DNA of 64,000 nt from Brachyhypopomus gauderio (taxonomy: Eukaryota > Chordata > Actinopteri > Gymnotiformes > Hypopomidae), in contig NC_135214.1 of NCBI RefSeq assembly GCF_052324685.1, forward strand, positions 33,724,042 to 33,788,041, in the 5' to 3' direction. This document shows, in pieces, positions 39,229 through 52,681 of the stretch; positions within the stretch are counted from its first letter, which is position 1; each line of letters starts with the position of its first letter. The notes beneath the pieces are model-generated. The model was not told the origin of the DNA. It did not search any database and saw only the letters and a list, made by a program, of their open reading frames with translations. Made by a program: the position numbers and the translations under genes.

Positions 39229-39740
39229 CACGCCACTCCGCTCTGAACACGAATAGAAAGTTGAGTTTAAAGGCAGAAGACAAACTTTGCATTTTCAGCA
39301 ATCTCGGACTTCACCCAGCAGGCTACGGGCTACAAGCACAAAAAATTGAGGAAGTAAACTGTCTACTCGAAATAGCCTACAAGTCCAGAAAACCAGGGAA
39401 TTCCAGAAAAAAGCAATCACTGTTGGTTAATGCACTGACTGAAAATATTCATGTCCTTACATTCCAAATGAACTTTCTTTTATTTAATTAGTTCATTTTT
39501 TTTTTATTTTATGAATTCATGATTGGTTAGTGATTAAAAGTGATTTATGAATAATACCCGCGTCATCTTGTATGTTAAAACTAAAGTTAGTCTGCTGGTG
39601 ATGCTGAACGTTTTGCTGGTGACAAAGTGCGCATGCTCCGTATCAGAAGTTTTCCCTGGTGTGTTTGACGTTTCCAAGCGCGTTCAAAACACAACGACGC
39701 GTCTCATAAATAACACAGTGGAGGACATAAACTGTCCATT
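39229..39740. promoter_or_regulatory. Shared intergenic region between slc2a6 and stkld1
   Basis: The start codons of the two divergent genes are 512 bases apart, so both promoters and both 5' UTRs must fit here unless noncoding first exons lie elsewhere. I see no clear TATA box at a fixed distance from either ATG. The slc2a6 side is moderately CpG-containing (39180-39245). Bidirectional promoter activity is inferred from spacing alone. Confidence 0.6.
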
Positions 39741-42700
39741 ATGGAAAATTATGTGGTAACTATCTGTAGTTGACAACTTTAGTTAACTACAACTTTATTT
39801 AAGTTAACTACGAAATAGTAATTTCTGTGTTTTTGTTATAACTGGCATAGCAAACGTGCTAGATAAACGTTACACTATTACCCAGTTGTGTATTATCTCT
39901 TTTGACAATCCAGATCATAGACGTGATGTGTCCTGGATGCTTTGGAGTAACCTTGCTTGTAAAAGACAGGGAGTCTGGCTTGGAACAGACACTAAAGAAG
40001 GTATACAAAAACACATTAATCCAACTGGCAAGACAAGTGTGACTTCTGAATCTATCTTTTTTTTTAGGTGGACTGTTTGGATGTAATTGCTGCTGATAAA
40101 GCCTTCCAGGAGGTAGTGCACAGTGTACATTCAGCCATCCCCATATCGAACATTGAAGAGTTACTGCAGAATTTTCAAACTTTGTGACAAATGGTTTTGG
40201 TTGTATTTGTTGCTTTGATTTGCTGATTACCCAACATTTCGCTTGTGTTCTTTCCACAGGCTTTGTGTTTGCTAAATCTGAGTCACCCAAACATTGTCAG
40301 CTACAAGGAGTTCTTCACATCTTGGAACAAACATGTAAGATGTTTTATATTAATTCACATTATGTCAAATTATTTTTGACAGTAAAAAGATACCATTTCT
40401 CCTCAGATATCATCAGTCACGCTTTCAATGGTGATGGACTGTCCTTGCATGAAGACCCTCAGAACAGTCATTGCTTCGCAAAGGGAGCAAAAACAGAAGT
40501 TTGAGAATGAGGTATTTCAAATAATTGGGACAGTGGCATGTGGTTATGTGGTGTGTTTTCCCCTCCCTATATGCTCTAACCACAACCTTATCACATGGGT
40601 GCGCTTTCCTGTGAGGGGCCCTCAGGCAGATGAATCAGATAAGCAGTCCCCACTTAGATCTTGTATTCATCCGTGAAAATGCATAATAGTGGCCAAGTGC
40701 TTTACAAAGCATCTTCATAGCTGCGTTAACCACACACTTGTGTCGGACCCACCGGTTATTCCATGGCAGTTTGGATTGGTAGAAAAACTCCTATCTGTCT
40801 TCTTTATGTCATTTCTATTGTGTGGGTATTTGCGGATGCTTTCTGAGTCTCCTCCTGCTAATAAAGGTTATGCAGATGTTTTTGGGACAAATGTTGGATG
40901 CTCTGGCCTATCTGCACAGCAGAAACATTTTACACAGGTATCTAAGCTACTGGTTTCAAATTAGCACTGCCTTACATCATATATATTTCAGATGTTTAAC
41001 ATGTTCAGTAAAAGTTAACTTTGGGTAGAAGGATCTGCTTTGTGTGTCACGTTTAGAAATCTGAAACCATCCAACATTCTGGTGACTTCGGATGACAGGG
41101 GCTCAGCCTTTCGCATGTGTGATTTTGGGACTGCAACTGTCATGGGAGACCGAGCAAGGCTACAAATAAGAGTCAAAAACAGTAGGATCTACGTATTCCA
41201 CACACAACACGTGCTAACGAGTGGGAATGGCAGTTATAGATCAGAGCCACTATACTGATGATGTACTGATATACTGATCCATCATTATTCTGCTCAGGCA
41301 ACCACCACTGTCCTTAGACATAAAACTATAATTAGCAAGATGTTTTCCCACTTTTTTGAAGAACACAGCCATGTTGGTGTGCCACTAGCAGGGGGTTTTG
41401 TGAATGTTCCAAGACTCAATGCTTTAGGATTATTTGACAGCTGCTTCAAACATGGGCCACTCTGGAAACTCTCATTCTCCTCCCCAAGCCCTGTCTTTGT
41501 TAGCATTTCTGCCATTATGTCATTGAACTGAGATAAGTTCCCATCGAGAATAAATGTTAATGTGAGCCTAATAATGCAGTTTGTTCTTGCATGTAAAGTC
41601 AAGTTTTAGTCACCTTTCCTTTAGGTGCTAAGAGCTGGATGGCTCCTGAGAGCGTGGGTCTGCTACAGTGGAGTGATAAGAGTGATATCTGGACCTTTGG
41701 CTGTGTCCTCCTGGATATGCTGACATGCCACATACTTGATGTTTGTGTCCCTCTTACACAAAATAATTTTACTTTACTCCTATATAATATATGACACGAT
41801 CTCTTACCTTTTTATGTTGAAAAATGACATTCCTTTCTTCCATTTTCTGAGAAAGGTATTTTTTAAGGGGGAAAAATTTATGATTTACAAAAAAAAATGG
41901 GTTTGGTCTTTGTGTTTTTGTATTTCCTCACCACCGCATTACTTCATGCAATACTGGATTACTGTAAATTCTTTTTTCCTAGGAGGAAGCATTTTTGTCC
42001 CTGGTTCAAAACAGGGAAAACCTCAGTCTCCTGGATTTTGGCATATCCAGGGATTTTCATCAGCTCCTCAACATGATGTTTATCTACAATCCGAAAAGAA
42101 GAGCCAGTGTCTGGTCAGTGTCATGGACATCCAAGTTCCCAGTTCCAAGGTCTCAGTTGACATAAGTCATGCCATCTAATGCCATCTAGTGGAGTTTATG
42201 AATGCAGCCAGGATTCATCTCACTATTTTTATTATATCAATCTTCAGATGAACCTTTAAATACAGTTATGTATTCCTCTTTTGTACAGGACACATACAGT
42301 TTCATACAGTACACATCCCGCATACAGTTTCATACATCAGCAACATTGCTATATATAGGAGAAATGTAATACAGAGGTTCCTGTTAACACAGGTTGCTGG
42401 TGAAGGAAGAACTCGTGAAACAGAGTCTGATACTCTGTGGTTTTTCCCTGCATATGCTGAAGAAAACTCTTCCTGAAGGGCTCACCGAACCACCATTTCA
42501 TGAAGGATTTGATAGTGTCTTGGGTATATATCGCCCCTCCCCACATTTTAAATCCTGGCCTGATTAAAAATTCTTCATGCACACAGTAATTTTTTTCTTT
42601 GTGTATGTTTTTTTCCTCCATTTCATCTTTTTTTAACTGTTGTATTATAGAGTTTATGATGACTTATACACATGTAGAGGCCGCCCAGCTTTCAGTGCTG

Positions 42701-45276
42701 TCATACCTGTTGGAAGAGGAGGAAAATGGTACTGCTGTTCACTTAAACTATAGTAAAAAAAAACTATGCAACTATGACATGTTGGTCATGATGGTGAATT
42801 GTCAAACATTAAAGCATCATAATACATTTTCAGCCTCTTACCCTTTAAGGGTTTTCTAGTGGGGCTATATTGTCATTTGTTACTCTCACCACATTGTTCA
42901 AATTTAGTTGCATAATTTATGGCATTAGGTAACACACCCTACAAGTAATAACTAAACAATAAGGACGAAATGAATAAGGTTTGAACAACGTGTGGTGAAT
43001 TTTACAGCTTTGTGTAGGGTAAGTGATGTGGTAAAGGCTGTGACGTTTGCCATGCTGTGCCACATGGGGTCTGTTTGTGTTCAGCTGAAATCCTGCTACG
43101 TACTACAACTTCTGATAGCAGGTCGGTCAACAACACCAAAAAGAGTTATCTTCGTATACAGTCCTTGAGGACTTAACTTACCAGTTCTGTTTAAGCATAT
43201 GGGTGCCTGAGTTCAAAGCTAAATTGTATGTTATTTTAGGTACCTATACTGGGAAGGAAAACTCTTGGCTTTGTGGGGAAAGTGTGATTTCTTGTGTCCT
43301 GGAAGCAGTGCGGAATTTTCTGGAACACTGCGATCTGCTGTCCTGTGCCTTTCAGACGCTAGTCCTCATCTCACCAAGTGGTGTGTATTTGAGAGATCAT
43401 CATCGCTATTGCAGAGATGTGCATTCCTACACTTCAATATTCTGTCCTCTGAAATACTGACTCTCTGGCTACTGTGGTGTGTAATTTTTGTGTTTTTAAG
43501 TTGATGTTTTTCATTTTTAGGTGAGGCTTGTGATTTGATCCTTAAACTGGGAGGTGTTCAGCATGCACTCAACGCACTAAAGGCCTACCCAGAAGAAGAG
43601 GTCCTTGTCATACCTTGCTGCAAATGTCTGTGGAGTACACTGGCACAAGGTGATTATAACACTAGTTTAAATGTGAAATTCCTAATCCTACACTGTAAAC
43701 ACTGTAAATTATATTAATTATATAATTATTACTAAAAGCATTGTAGTATGTATTACTTAAAAATATATACTGTATATATTTAAAAAATTAAGATTTTCCT
43801 AAACTTATATATTTTATTTAAAGTTTTATTTTTTTTTAAGTTAACTGTACTTAAAAATTATATTACATGAACTTGAAATTTCTTAGGTAATCGGTTACAA
43901 CAAAACTTTTGAGTTTAGTGAACTTGTTGGGTTTTACAGTGTAATAAAAAAACATCATAATTGTTTTTTCTGGTTGTTTTCATTTGTATTTTTTTAGATT
44001 GCACTGTGTTACGTTCTTGACTTGTTAGTGTTGGCCAAACTGTTCAAATGATTAGACATGTTAGCAAGTAAACCTGCCTTCAGTCTAAGTGTTCTCTTAA
44101 GGCTGTGGTACTCCTGAATCTATGGCAAGTGCCGTTGAGACAGTGTGCATGATTGGACCAATGCACATGCAGTCTGCAGATGTGACCGAGGCCCTGTGTG
44201 CAGCGTTGCAGTCACTGACCATGCATGGAAAATGCTGCAACCCAACTGGTAAGAACCTGAGACACATCTGCAGTTCTCCACTGTTTCTCAGCTTCTCAGC
44301 ACATTTTATGGATCAACTGGGGTGTTGACTGAAGCACAATGCATTTATGCTTTTATTTTGATGTTATAGCTCTGTGTGAGGATAAGATGACTGAGAATGC
44401 CATGGACTTCTTGATGCATGCGCTCAGGGAGCAGCCACACCATTGTGGGATAGTCAATCATGCGTTTGTTGCAATGGCCAACCTGATCAGTAGCTCAGGT
44501 GAGAAAGAAAGCATCTGAATCTAGACAGTACCTAAGTACCATGGACAAAGACTCCATAATGGCTTCTTGTTTGAGATATAGGATATGAGCCAAAGTTGCT
44601 GTTTGCACCTCTCTGGTGTGACAGGTGTCAGATAGTGATTTTAAACATAGTCCAATCTATCCAATAAAGAGAAATTTGAGCAGCTGTGTGGAACATGTAT
44701 CAGAGTGGACACATCTGTGTGGAGTAGTATGGAAACATAGTATGGAAACATAGTATTGAAATATGCTGGATCTTGTGTGTTTGTTCCAAATCTGTCAACA
44801 CCAGAGATGATGGTTGTCCAAGTCCTCCGTTCAAGTGAAGGGAGCGGTGTTCCTCTCATCATGTCTGCTCGAAGGCTTCATCCCAACGACCCAAAGGTGA
44901 CCGCAAACCTCTGCAATCTTCTCAAGCAGCTGCTCCAACATGGTGAGAACAAAATCCTACAGGTGTGTTAAATACCACTTCAATAAGTTGATTTGATCTG
45001 ATTGTTGTTTTTGTTGTGGATCTCAAGATAATCTGGTTCCCGAATTGCTTGCTGAAAATGTTCAGGAGGAATTGGAGCAGATAGTTGAACAGTTTGAGTC
45101 CACTATGGTTAGTAAAGGACATTTTTTTCCAAGTATTCTTCCACATATTATTTTGACATACCTGATTTGACTGTAAGTGATTCTTTTTTGCCTCTTAGGA
45201 GATTGTCCTATTGGCACAGGAGATCTTGTCAAAAGTGATGAGTCTTAATGATGCAGAGCAAACAATTTCGACATGA
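39741..45276 (+). CDS. stkld1: Serine/threonine kinase-like domain protein 1 (pseudokinase)
   Basis: Eighteen in-phase exons give 606 residues (human STKLD1 about 680): 39741-39755, 39914-40000, 40068-40112, 40260-40334, 40407-40511, 40867-40937, 41057-41181, 41625-41740, 41983-42113, 42393-42523, 42651-42728, 43240-43380, 43521-43649, 44102-44248, 44370-44498, 44805-44942, 45028-45107, 45199-45276. Residues 1 to about 270 are a protein-kinase fold: a degenerate glycine loop (PGCFGV, 12-17), a candidate beta-3 lysine at 33, HRNLKPSN (132-139) where the catalytic Asp of HRD is Asn, DFG (155-157), APE (181-183) and DIWTFG. The missing HRD aspartate predicts no or very weak phosphotransfer. From about residue 300 on it is an all-helical, Leu-rich region like armadillo/HEAT repeats. 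No transmembrane or signal sequence. Its role in cells is not well known. A possible ATTAAA signal follows the stop by about 35 bases. Confidence 0.94.
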
Positions 45277-45940
45277 AAACCTCAGGACATCCAAACTTCA
45301 CCATTAATTAACATTAAACAGTGTAGGGTTAGACATATCTACAACATATCCTCTCAGAATCCATCTATATCACCATTACATCATTGATGTAGCATGGTGT
45401 AAACCTATAAATTGAATATTATGTAAAAACTTTTTTGCCAATTTGCTTGGTTATGGAATGCTGCGTAGAACATTCTTAGAACTTATGGTTCACTTGGTTT
45501 TAAAGTAACACAAAAATATTAATGGCACAAAGGTACAAAGCTGGAAAGTTAAGTTACATAATACATTTAGATCACTAAAGAAAGGTTTCTGAAAAACAAT
45601 GATGGCCCTACACATCAACTGAGCAGTATTTACTTAGTATAACGTTTAATTATTTTAAAATGTATTTTTAAGTAATGTAGCCTACATTTAATATTCATGT
45701 ATTGGTATCAAGATGATATGTAAGTATAGGAGGTATGATTCACCATGATGTAACAGGACTCAACATTTAACAACATAAACATTTGAAATGTTGTTCCTTG
45801 GATTGTGTGAATGCCTAAGGTTAAGCGTCCTTGAGTATGACAAAGACACTATAAATGAAACTTATTGTCATCGTTATTATTATTCAGACCCATTCTGTTT
45901 GTTGTGTGTGAGTCTTTCTCAAGTCTGTGTATGCTATTGT
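45277..45940. other. 3' flank of stkld1, no further gene
   Basis: AT-rich unique sequence that includes the likely 3' UTR of stkld1. No coding signal was seen. Confidence 0.55.
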
Positions 45941-46650
45941 TAAGTAAAACAGTAGAAATGGCATTGGTGTCAGAAGTGGGATGTCACATCCAACTTGAAG
46001 AAACTGGGTGGTGCATGAGGTAACCTGAAGACATGCAGCAAGGAAGATACATCCTGGGGAAAGGGGTACTTACTTATGCCTGTCCCCTACCATATGGGTT
46101 TGACAGCACTCCGGCTATCTGGGAAAGACAGTGGGTGAAATAGTGCAGCAAGTTTCGACTGTAGGGCCCAGTGCTTGCTCGGTGAGAGAGAGGTGGCATG
46201 CATGAACTTACCATGCTAAAATGGTGAGGGCACCTGGGAAATGTACTCTGCATCATAACTGCTTGACAGCTGACCAAAATGCGACTGCAGTGATGTGTTT
46301 GATGTTGAAGGGGGAGCACTACAGGTACTTATATAGCTATCTACTGCCAGAGCAACATAATGACTTAACATCATTGGCCACAGCCCTCCACTGAAAAGAT
46401 ACCATCAGTACCATCAGCTCATTTGGCAAATGGACCCATTTAGCACTGTGTATGGTAGTGCGTGTTGTTGCTAGAATGAGCTGCTAGAGAAAGCAGCTTT
46501 TTGCTTGTGGTTTGGTTCAAACATTTATGGTTTCTCCTCTGCCATGTTTCTCCCAGGGATCAAGCTCAACAGCTGGGATGGTAGCATGAAGCAGTACTCA
46601 TATTAACCCTCAGCACCTGCTACATGGTCGTGCACTCAGGGAGGAAGAGT
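45941..46650 (+). mobile_element. Possible fragment of a Gypsy-like LTR element around its primer site
   Basis: TTGGTGTCAGAAGTGGGATG at 45965-45984 resembles the primer-binding site that follows the 5' LTR in many vertebrate Gypsy-type retrotransposons ('TTGGCGTCAGAAGTGGGAT'). The sequence after it has no intact gag frame and no second LTR is seen. The match is from memory, and the LTR left of it was not delimited. Confidence 0.35.
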
Positions 46651-46659
46651 CTGGGTGGG

Positions 46660-46833
46660 AACTAGTTTAGTTCGATCGCGAACTAGTAACTCATTGAATC
46701 ATAGATATGGATCAGAGGTAAATAAACTAGATTTTTTTTTCGGCGTGAGAAATCGGATGTGTGGCGTGAGAGTGTGTGAAGACAGTCAAATGCGTGTGTC
46801 TCACGCTCAATCCGTGAGAGTTGGCAACCCTGA
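46660..46833. mobile_element. Possible one-ended hAT-like relic
   Basis: The segment ends in GTGAGAGTTGGCAACCCTGA, whose complement (TCAGGGTTGCCAACTCTCAC) has the CAGGGTTGCCAAC form of non-autonomous hAT termini common in fish. The matching left end was not found, so the element is truncated or wrongly recognised. Confidence 0.4.
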
Positions 46834-48025
46834 CTATATATATAAAATTATTAGGGGTGGGAAGCGATTAAAAAAATTAGTCAAATTAATTAGAAGCTTT
46901 GTAATTGTAATTGTAATTAATCAAAATTAATCGCATTTTAATCGCATTTCAATATTTAACATGAGAAATATTATTTTAAGTTTGAATGACGAATGAATCA
47001 ATGAACATAATCATAAACTTCAACATCTTGTTTATTTTTCCACCAGTCTACTACACAGACCAATAGACAGGGTTCCCACACCTCGGTTAACATCAAATTC
47101 AAGGACCTTTCAATGACTTTCCAGGACCAACTTCCTCAAATTCAAGGACTGCACCTGGCACCATTTACCTACTGTTACCCCTGAATATGTTGTCAAAAAA
47201 CAATGTTAATTCAATGCAAATTCAAAAGACCGAATGCCATTTCAAGCCATGCATCCTGAAATGTTCTGTGCATGACGTTAAGCACTGATTAAACGAAAAC
47301 TTAATTCATACGCAACATGTCTGGCAATTAAGCAGTGTACCTGTGAGAAGGTGACATTCACGTAAAGCGGCTACACATACGTTAACTACATACATGAAAC
47401 ACTAGCTTTTGGTGCTGAACAAACAAACAAATTTCTCTACAGGAGAATGACCAAACTTTTGCAAAGTAAATCAGCATAGGCCCTGTAGAATCAATATCAT
47501 TTTAAATGAACTTGTGCTGACACGTTGACAGTAGACAAATAATAATAACAATAATACGCATATACACATACAGTACATACATAAAACAGAGGAGCAAAGC
47601 CATATAATGAGATTAGATTAGAAATCTGGTTTATAATTAAAAGTTTTTTAATCTACTTAATGATTCTTAATTAATTCAATCATAAAGAGAAAAGAAGGCT
47701 TTTAACCACTCCACTTACTGTAGTGAATGTGGTATTTTGCTAAAAGTACGACTACATTTATGGCATCAGAGAAATCCAAACTTAAGTTTTCTGCATAAAG
47801 TAAAATGGTATCACAAGAAAGAATGTTAAGTTTGGGATTAATTGAGTTTCTAGTGTCCATGCAAAAACTTTGTGAATATTGACATGAAAAAACTAATGCT
47901 CCTGGAATTCATCTTCTGACTTACAAAAGGCTTACAAAAGTTTAAATCTTCTTTCAAGAAACATGGCTACAGGATATATCTTATTTATTATTTTGAAATG
48001 AGTCTCTTTTACTTTAGAAGATATG

Positions 48026-48321
48026 TGTGACGGGCAGGTGTGAGCAACAAAAAGGAAGCGATCACGCCAAGTCTCAGGGAAAAAGGGTGGTTTAATATAA
48101 AGTGTGCAAACCTAAAACCCGTGCAATAGATCCAAATTAAGGATATAATGACCAGCGGTCAACTGGTACAAAGACAAGACATATATAGGCAAACAAACGA
48201 CCCTCAGGTGAGACGGATCACGGGCTCCGCCCACCTGAGGGACGCACATGACGTCACCAAACAACAACAACACAGCCGCTGTGGACAGAGGCGACCGGTA
48301 GGGGGCCGCCTCACCGTGACA
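48026..48321 (-). repeat. LTR (3' LTR in the inferred orientation)
   Basis: 296 bp, TG...CA, followed on the right by a C-rich run (48323-48329). On the minus strand that run is the purine-rich tract expected just before a 3' LTR. Confidence 0.88.
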
Positions 48322-49805
48322 GACCCCCCCACCAAGCCGCACTCCCCTCCACTGGGTGTGTGGCACACAGCGGCTGCACAACAACACGAAGGGGCAGGAA
48401 GGCAAGGACAGGCAGGGACACCTCCTGTAGTCCACGAGCTGAAACACAAAACACATAACGTTAGTCAGCTCACCTCCCTGGGCGGGACCCTGGACCGACT
48501 GGGCCGTTAACAGCACATAACCACGCCCCGGTCGGTCACAGGGCCCTCGCGCCCTAACCGGCCCTTGGCCGGTGAGCCCCACAGGTGTGAGGACGAGTAG
48601 CTATGGCTCCTGTGTCGTCCTTAGCGTATGTGTGTGTGTGTGCAGGTTACCTCCTCGAGGCGTGGCTTCTTCACCTCCTGGACCTACCTCCTCCCAGAGC
48701 TGACCCCTGCCTTCTGCTAGGGGTCACCCCAGCCTCCTGGGGGAGCCAACCCCTCCCGGGGTCCCTCATCACAAGGTGGACTCCTCCACCCAACCCAGGA
48801 GCGCCAGAGACCGAGGCCCAGAGCACCCCCGACGCGGGCTAGGGAGCAGCCCCAAGGGCCTCCTGGTCACCCCGGGCAGGAGGGAGGATCTCCTCCCTCA
48901 GCAGGAGCTTTTCAGACCGGAGCCCCATGGTCCCCAAACATCCAGGGGCCCCAGCCCTCTAGGGAGGGGCTCTTCATGACCGGGCTCCGGTCACCCCACA
49001 ACACAAGGGGGCTCCTGCCAGGTGGAGACCCCCACCAGGTCCAGGAACACCACGACACCGCCAGGGGGAAGCACCTGCACAGAAACAGCACACACACACA
49101 CACACACACACCCCAACACCAACATAGAACACAAACGCGCCTCAGACGCCCTCCGTGCCATACCCAGTGGCACGGGACCACAACCGCCCCCCTCCCAAAC
49201 ACACATTTAAGGGGAGGAGCAAGCGTGGAATTACACTTAACAGTAGACAACACGCTAGGACAAAACATACACACAAAGACTCGACAAACAGAACTTAGTG
49301 CGCAGACATTGAACGAACGGGACCGATACTTGCGTGCACTACACAAACGATGGTGACGCGCCGCTCAGAGTCGCAGTCGCTCCCCACATAAAAAACACAC
49401 GACACACGGGGAGCGAGGCGACAGTGACGAGCGGCGAGCGCGTCACACACACAAAACACTCAACATATAACACACGCGCACGCACACGGATCCTCCCGTC
49501 CGTTACCTGGACACACTAACACCACACAAGAAGAGTATTTCCAGGACGACAGTCCTGTCCCTCGCCGTGCCACTAACACAACACATGGGCACAGCGGATC
49601 TCTTCACACAAACAAACAAACAACAAACACGAAGAGTATTTCCAGGGCGAGAGCCCTGTCCCTCGCCGTGCCACAAACAACACAAAAGCACGGCGGATCT
49701 CTTCAATCAGACACCACGCAGACAAACACTTACCACGAGACATGACCACGAACGAAGGAGAAAGTAAAAGAGACTCGGCGGCTTCCGAAGGGTGGCTGGT
49801 CATTC

Positions 49806-50101
49806 TGTGACGGGCAGGTGTGAGCAACAAAAAGGAAGCGATCACGCCAAGTCTCAGGGAAAAAGGGTGGTTTAATATAAAGTGTGCAAACCTAAAACCC
49901 GTGCAATAGATCCAAATTAAGGATATAATGACCAGCGGTCAACTGGTACAAAGACAAGACATATATAGGCAAACAAACGACCCTCAGGTGAGACGGATCA
50001 CGGGATCCGCCCACCTGAGGGACGCACATGACGTCACCAAACAACAACAACACAGCCGCTGTGGACAGAGGCGACCGGTAGGGGGCCACCTCACCGTGAC
50101 A
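49806..50101 (-). repeat. LTR (5' LTR in the inferred orientation)
   Basis: 296 bp, identical to the other LTR except C-to-A in the CGGG[C/A]TCCGC segment and G-to-A in GGGGCC[G/A]CC. Confidence 0.88.
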
Positions 50102-51376
50102 ATATGGGCCATTTGACAAGCCATTGTGGTTTTATAATTTGTATTAGGATGTTTCTTTAAAGAATCTCATTCATTCAACTCTGAATATAAAATTACATTT
50201 TTGATTAATTGAATTAATGCTAAAGGAATCACTTTGCAGACTTTCTTAAAATCTTTATAATAGCTATCATATCAGATCATATTTTTCAACAAAGGATGAG
50301 AAATTTAAAACATTATGACAATCTTTTTCATAGCAATCTTTTGTAAATATTGACTTCCTACCAACTTTGCCCTATTATTCCTTGACTGCGGTATTCATCC
50401 ATATGAAATTTCAAACCCCCCAAAATATTCAAGGACCTTCAAGGACGGCTGTCTTTTATGCCTGTTTTCAAAAACTTTCCAGGGCCTTGAACTTATTTTT
50501 TCAGATTCACAAACTTTCAAGGATTTCAAAAACCCGTGGGAACCCTGAATAGATGAGTGCAGAAAACAGAGCAAGCAGTTTTCAGAACACTGGAAATTCT
50601 GACCAAAAATGTTGATTAATTTTGGAAGTTTTGTTCAGGATATTGGAAGAATAAGAAGAACTGAAGTAAATCAGAAGATGTTTTTTAATACCATTTTAGA
50701 TGGTACACTTTTTCTTTAATTTCCTAGGCCTCTGCCACAGGCATCTCCATAGTGCCTAGAAGTGGTCTTCTGCATGCTCAAAGCAAATGACTGGATCTTC
50801 CATTCATCATCTATAATATGAGCTGTCACACCAAGATCATTCTTGTTGCTAACAGAGGTCCAGTGATCCCCAGTCAGAGCCACATTTGTGGCACTCTTCA
50901 CAATAACCTGTTTTACTTCTCTTTCCTTATCATGCAGCTACTGGATTTTCTTCGACATTGTCTTTCTAGACGGCAGTTCGTAACTTGCATCAGTTGACGC
51001 AATTTGCAGTGCTTATTGTAAGCCTTTATCTTGGACAACAGAGAGCGAACAATTCTGCAAATAATGTGACGCGTCAAGTTTTAACGCCTCCGCCGCTCGC
51101 GCGAGGTGTGCGGAGTCGCACGCTACGGTCACTCGCGAAAGTTTAATCAGTCTTAATGGTCCAATGAAGGTAAATTAAAAACCAGGACATAACTCACATA
51201 AAAAAAACCCGGGACGCCCGGGACAGGATGTGAAATACGGACATGTCCTGGGAAATACGGACGTTTGGTCACCCTATCCCTACCGAAGTGCTCCTGTGAT
51301 AAGCGAACTCCTTCCTACATAAAGTGCAAATAACACTATTTGTGTTTGTACTTCCATGTCCCATCCACCAGCGTAG

Positions 51377-51672
<296 letters not shown>

Positions 51673-52662
51673 CTCGATACACTGTCACCGAAACGATATA
51701 ACTGCGATACTCTGAAACCCGTTGTCGATACGATACAAATCACTCCTGTTCACGATATGATGCGATTCAAAATGATTTGATAACGATATGACTTATTATA
51801 TGAGGATTCGGTTTGATAAGTGATCATTCGATACAGTTAGTTGAGGTTTGAGGATGTATTGGCCTAACCCATCAGATTTCTTAACTCAATAGCACAATTC
51901 TACTTTACTCTCTAACAATTTAAGGGATCTATGCATCTGGGGTGGGTTTCCCGAAACGTTCGTAGCACTAAGTACTTCGTAACCTCGTATGAAACGTATG
52001 AGGTTAAGATGTACTTAGCGCTAAGAAGCTATATTTATACAAAACGTTTAAAACACAAGATGAACAGTTTTTAAAAGTACTGTATTAACATAGTGAAAAT
52101 TATGATCTGCAACACTACTGTCTGCAAGATTTACGAGGGGGTAGCGGCCGCAGAGATGTCCACACCGTGCCGCCAGGTTCGTTGTGCTACTAACGTATTT
52201 GATAGCCCCAAGGCAATGTTTGCAGATTGCGTGCGTCTTGTCAAGTTGACAACCTCGCTTAAAAAACCCGAAATATTGCCACACGTTTGATTTGTGTGTC
52301 TTTTTTGGTGCATTAAATATCTTTGTCGTTGCTAATGCTCTCGTTTCCCTCCATCTTTGTTGTGTATGTCTGCGTGTTTGCGTCAGTACCTGAGGACACG
52401 ATGGTGCATTTATGTTGCCTCAAAAAAAAGAAATCAATAAAAATAAAAAGTATGTTGCCTCTGTAAATACGTTAGAATAGGAATACTGGAAAACAAAACA
52501 CCCGATTTAACCATGGTATTTGCCGATGCAAAAAGGCTAGAGGAGATGCACCGTAAATTCGCCCGCAAATTAAACCCGATGCACGTTGAATCTACCGGTG
52601 CAGTCGAATCGCAGACATATGTGCCGAATCACCGATGTGAATCGGTGAATCTCCCCATCCCT

Positions 52663-52681
52663 TATATATATATATATAAAT

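Larger units (their letters stand above)
48026..50101 (-). mobile_element. Young non-autonomous LTR retrotransposon (2.08 kb)
   Basis: Two 296-bp direct LTRs (48026-48321 and 49806-50101) start TGTGACGGGC and end CACCGTGACA. They differ at only two bases by my comparison. A 5-bp target duplication ATATG flanks the element (48021-48025 and 50102-50106). The minus strand carries a TATA-like CTATATAT (48188-48181), an ATTAAA signal (about 48096-48091) and a G-rich tract next to the 48026-48321 LTR, so transcription is probably leftward. The 1484-bp interior is GC-rich and contains an internal duplication of about 100 bp at 49530-49715. It has no gag, protease, reverse-transcriptase or integrase frame, so it must use proteins of a partner element. 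I did not recognise a primer-binding site. Confidence 0.9.
47068..50547. mobile_element. TIR element (CAGGGTTCCCAC ends), interrupted by an LTR element
   Basis: Left end CAGGGTTCCCAC and right end GTGGGAACCCTG are perfect 12-bp inverted repeats. Behind both ends lie related 'CAAGGACCTT'/'TTTCCAGG' stretches. A 6-bp direct repeat AATAGA flanks the element (47062-47067 and 50548-50553). A hAT would have 8 bp, so two positions may have drifted. Without the inner LTR element it would be about 1.4 kb. No transposase frame is seen, so it is probably non-autonomous. Confidence 0.78.

Noticed and set aside
42651-42728. Joining stkld1 exon 9 directly to the exon at 42651
   Set aside because: That join creates an immediate stop or needs a poor donor. 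Including the exon at 42393-42523 restores phase on both sides.
46021-46120. Possible U1 snRNA-like sequence (GTACTTACTTATG)
   Set aside because: The short similarity to a U1 5' end does not extend. The remainder lacks the U1 stem-loops and Sm site.
48112-49845. Open frames inside the LTR element
   Set aside because: They overlap on both strands, are proline/histidine-rich from GC composition, and show no gag, pol or env motif.
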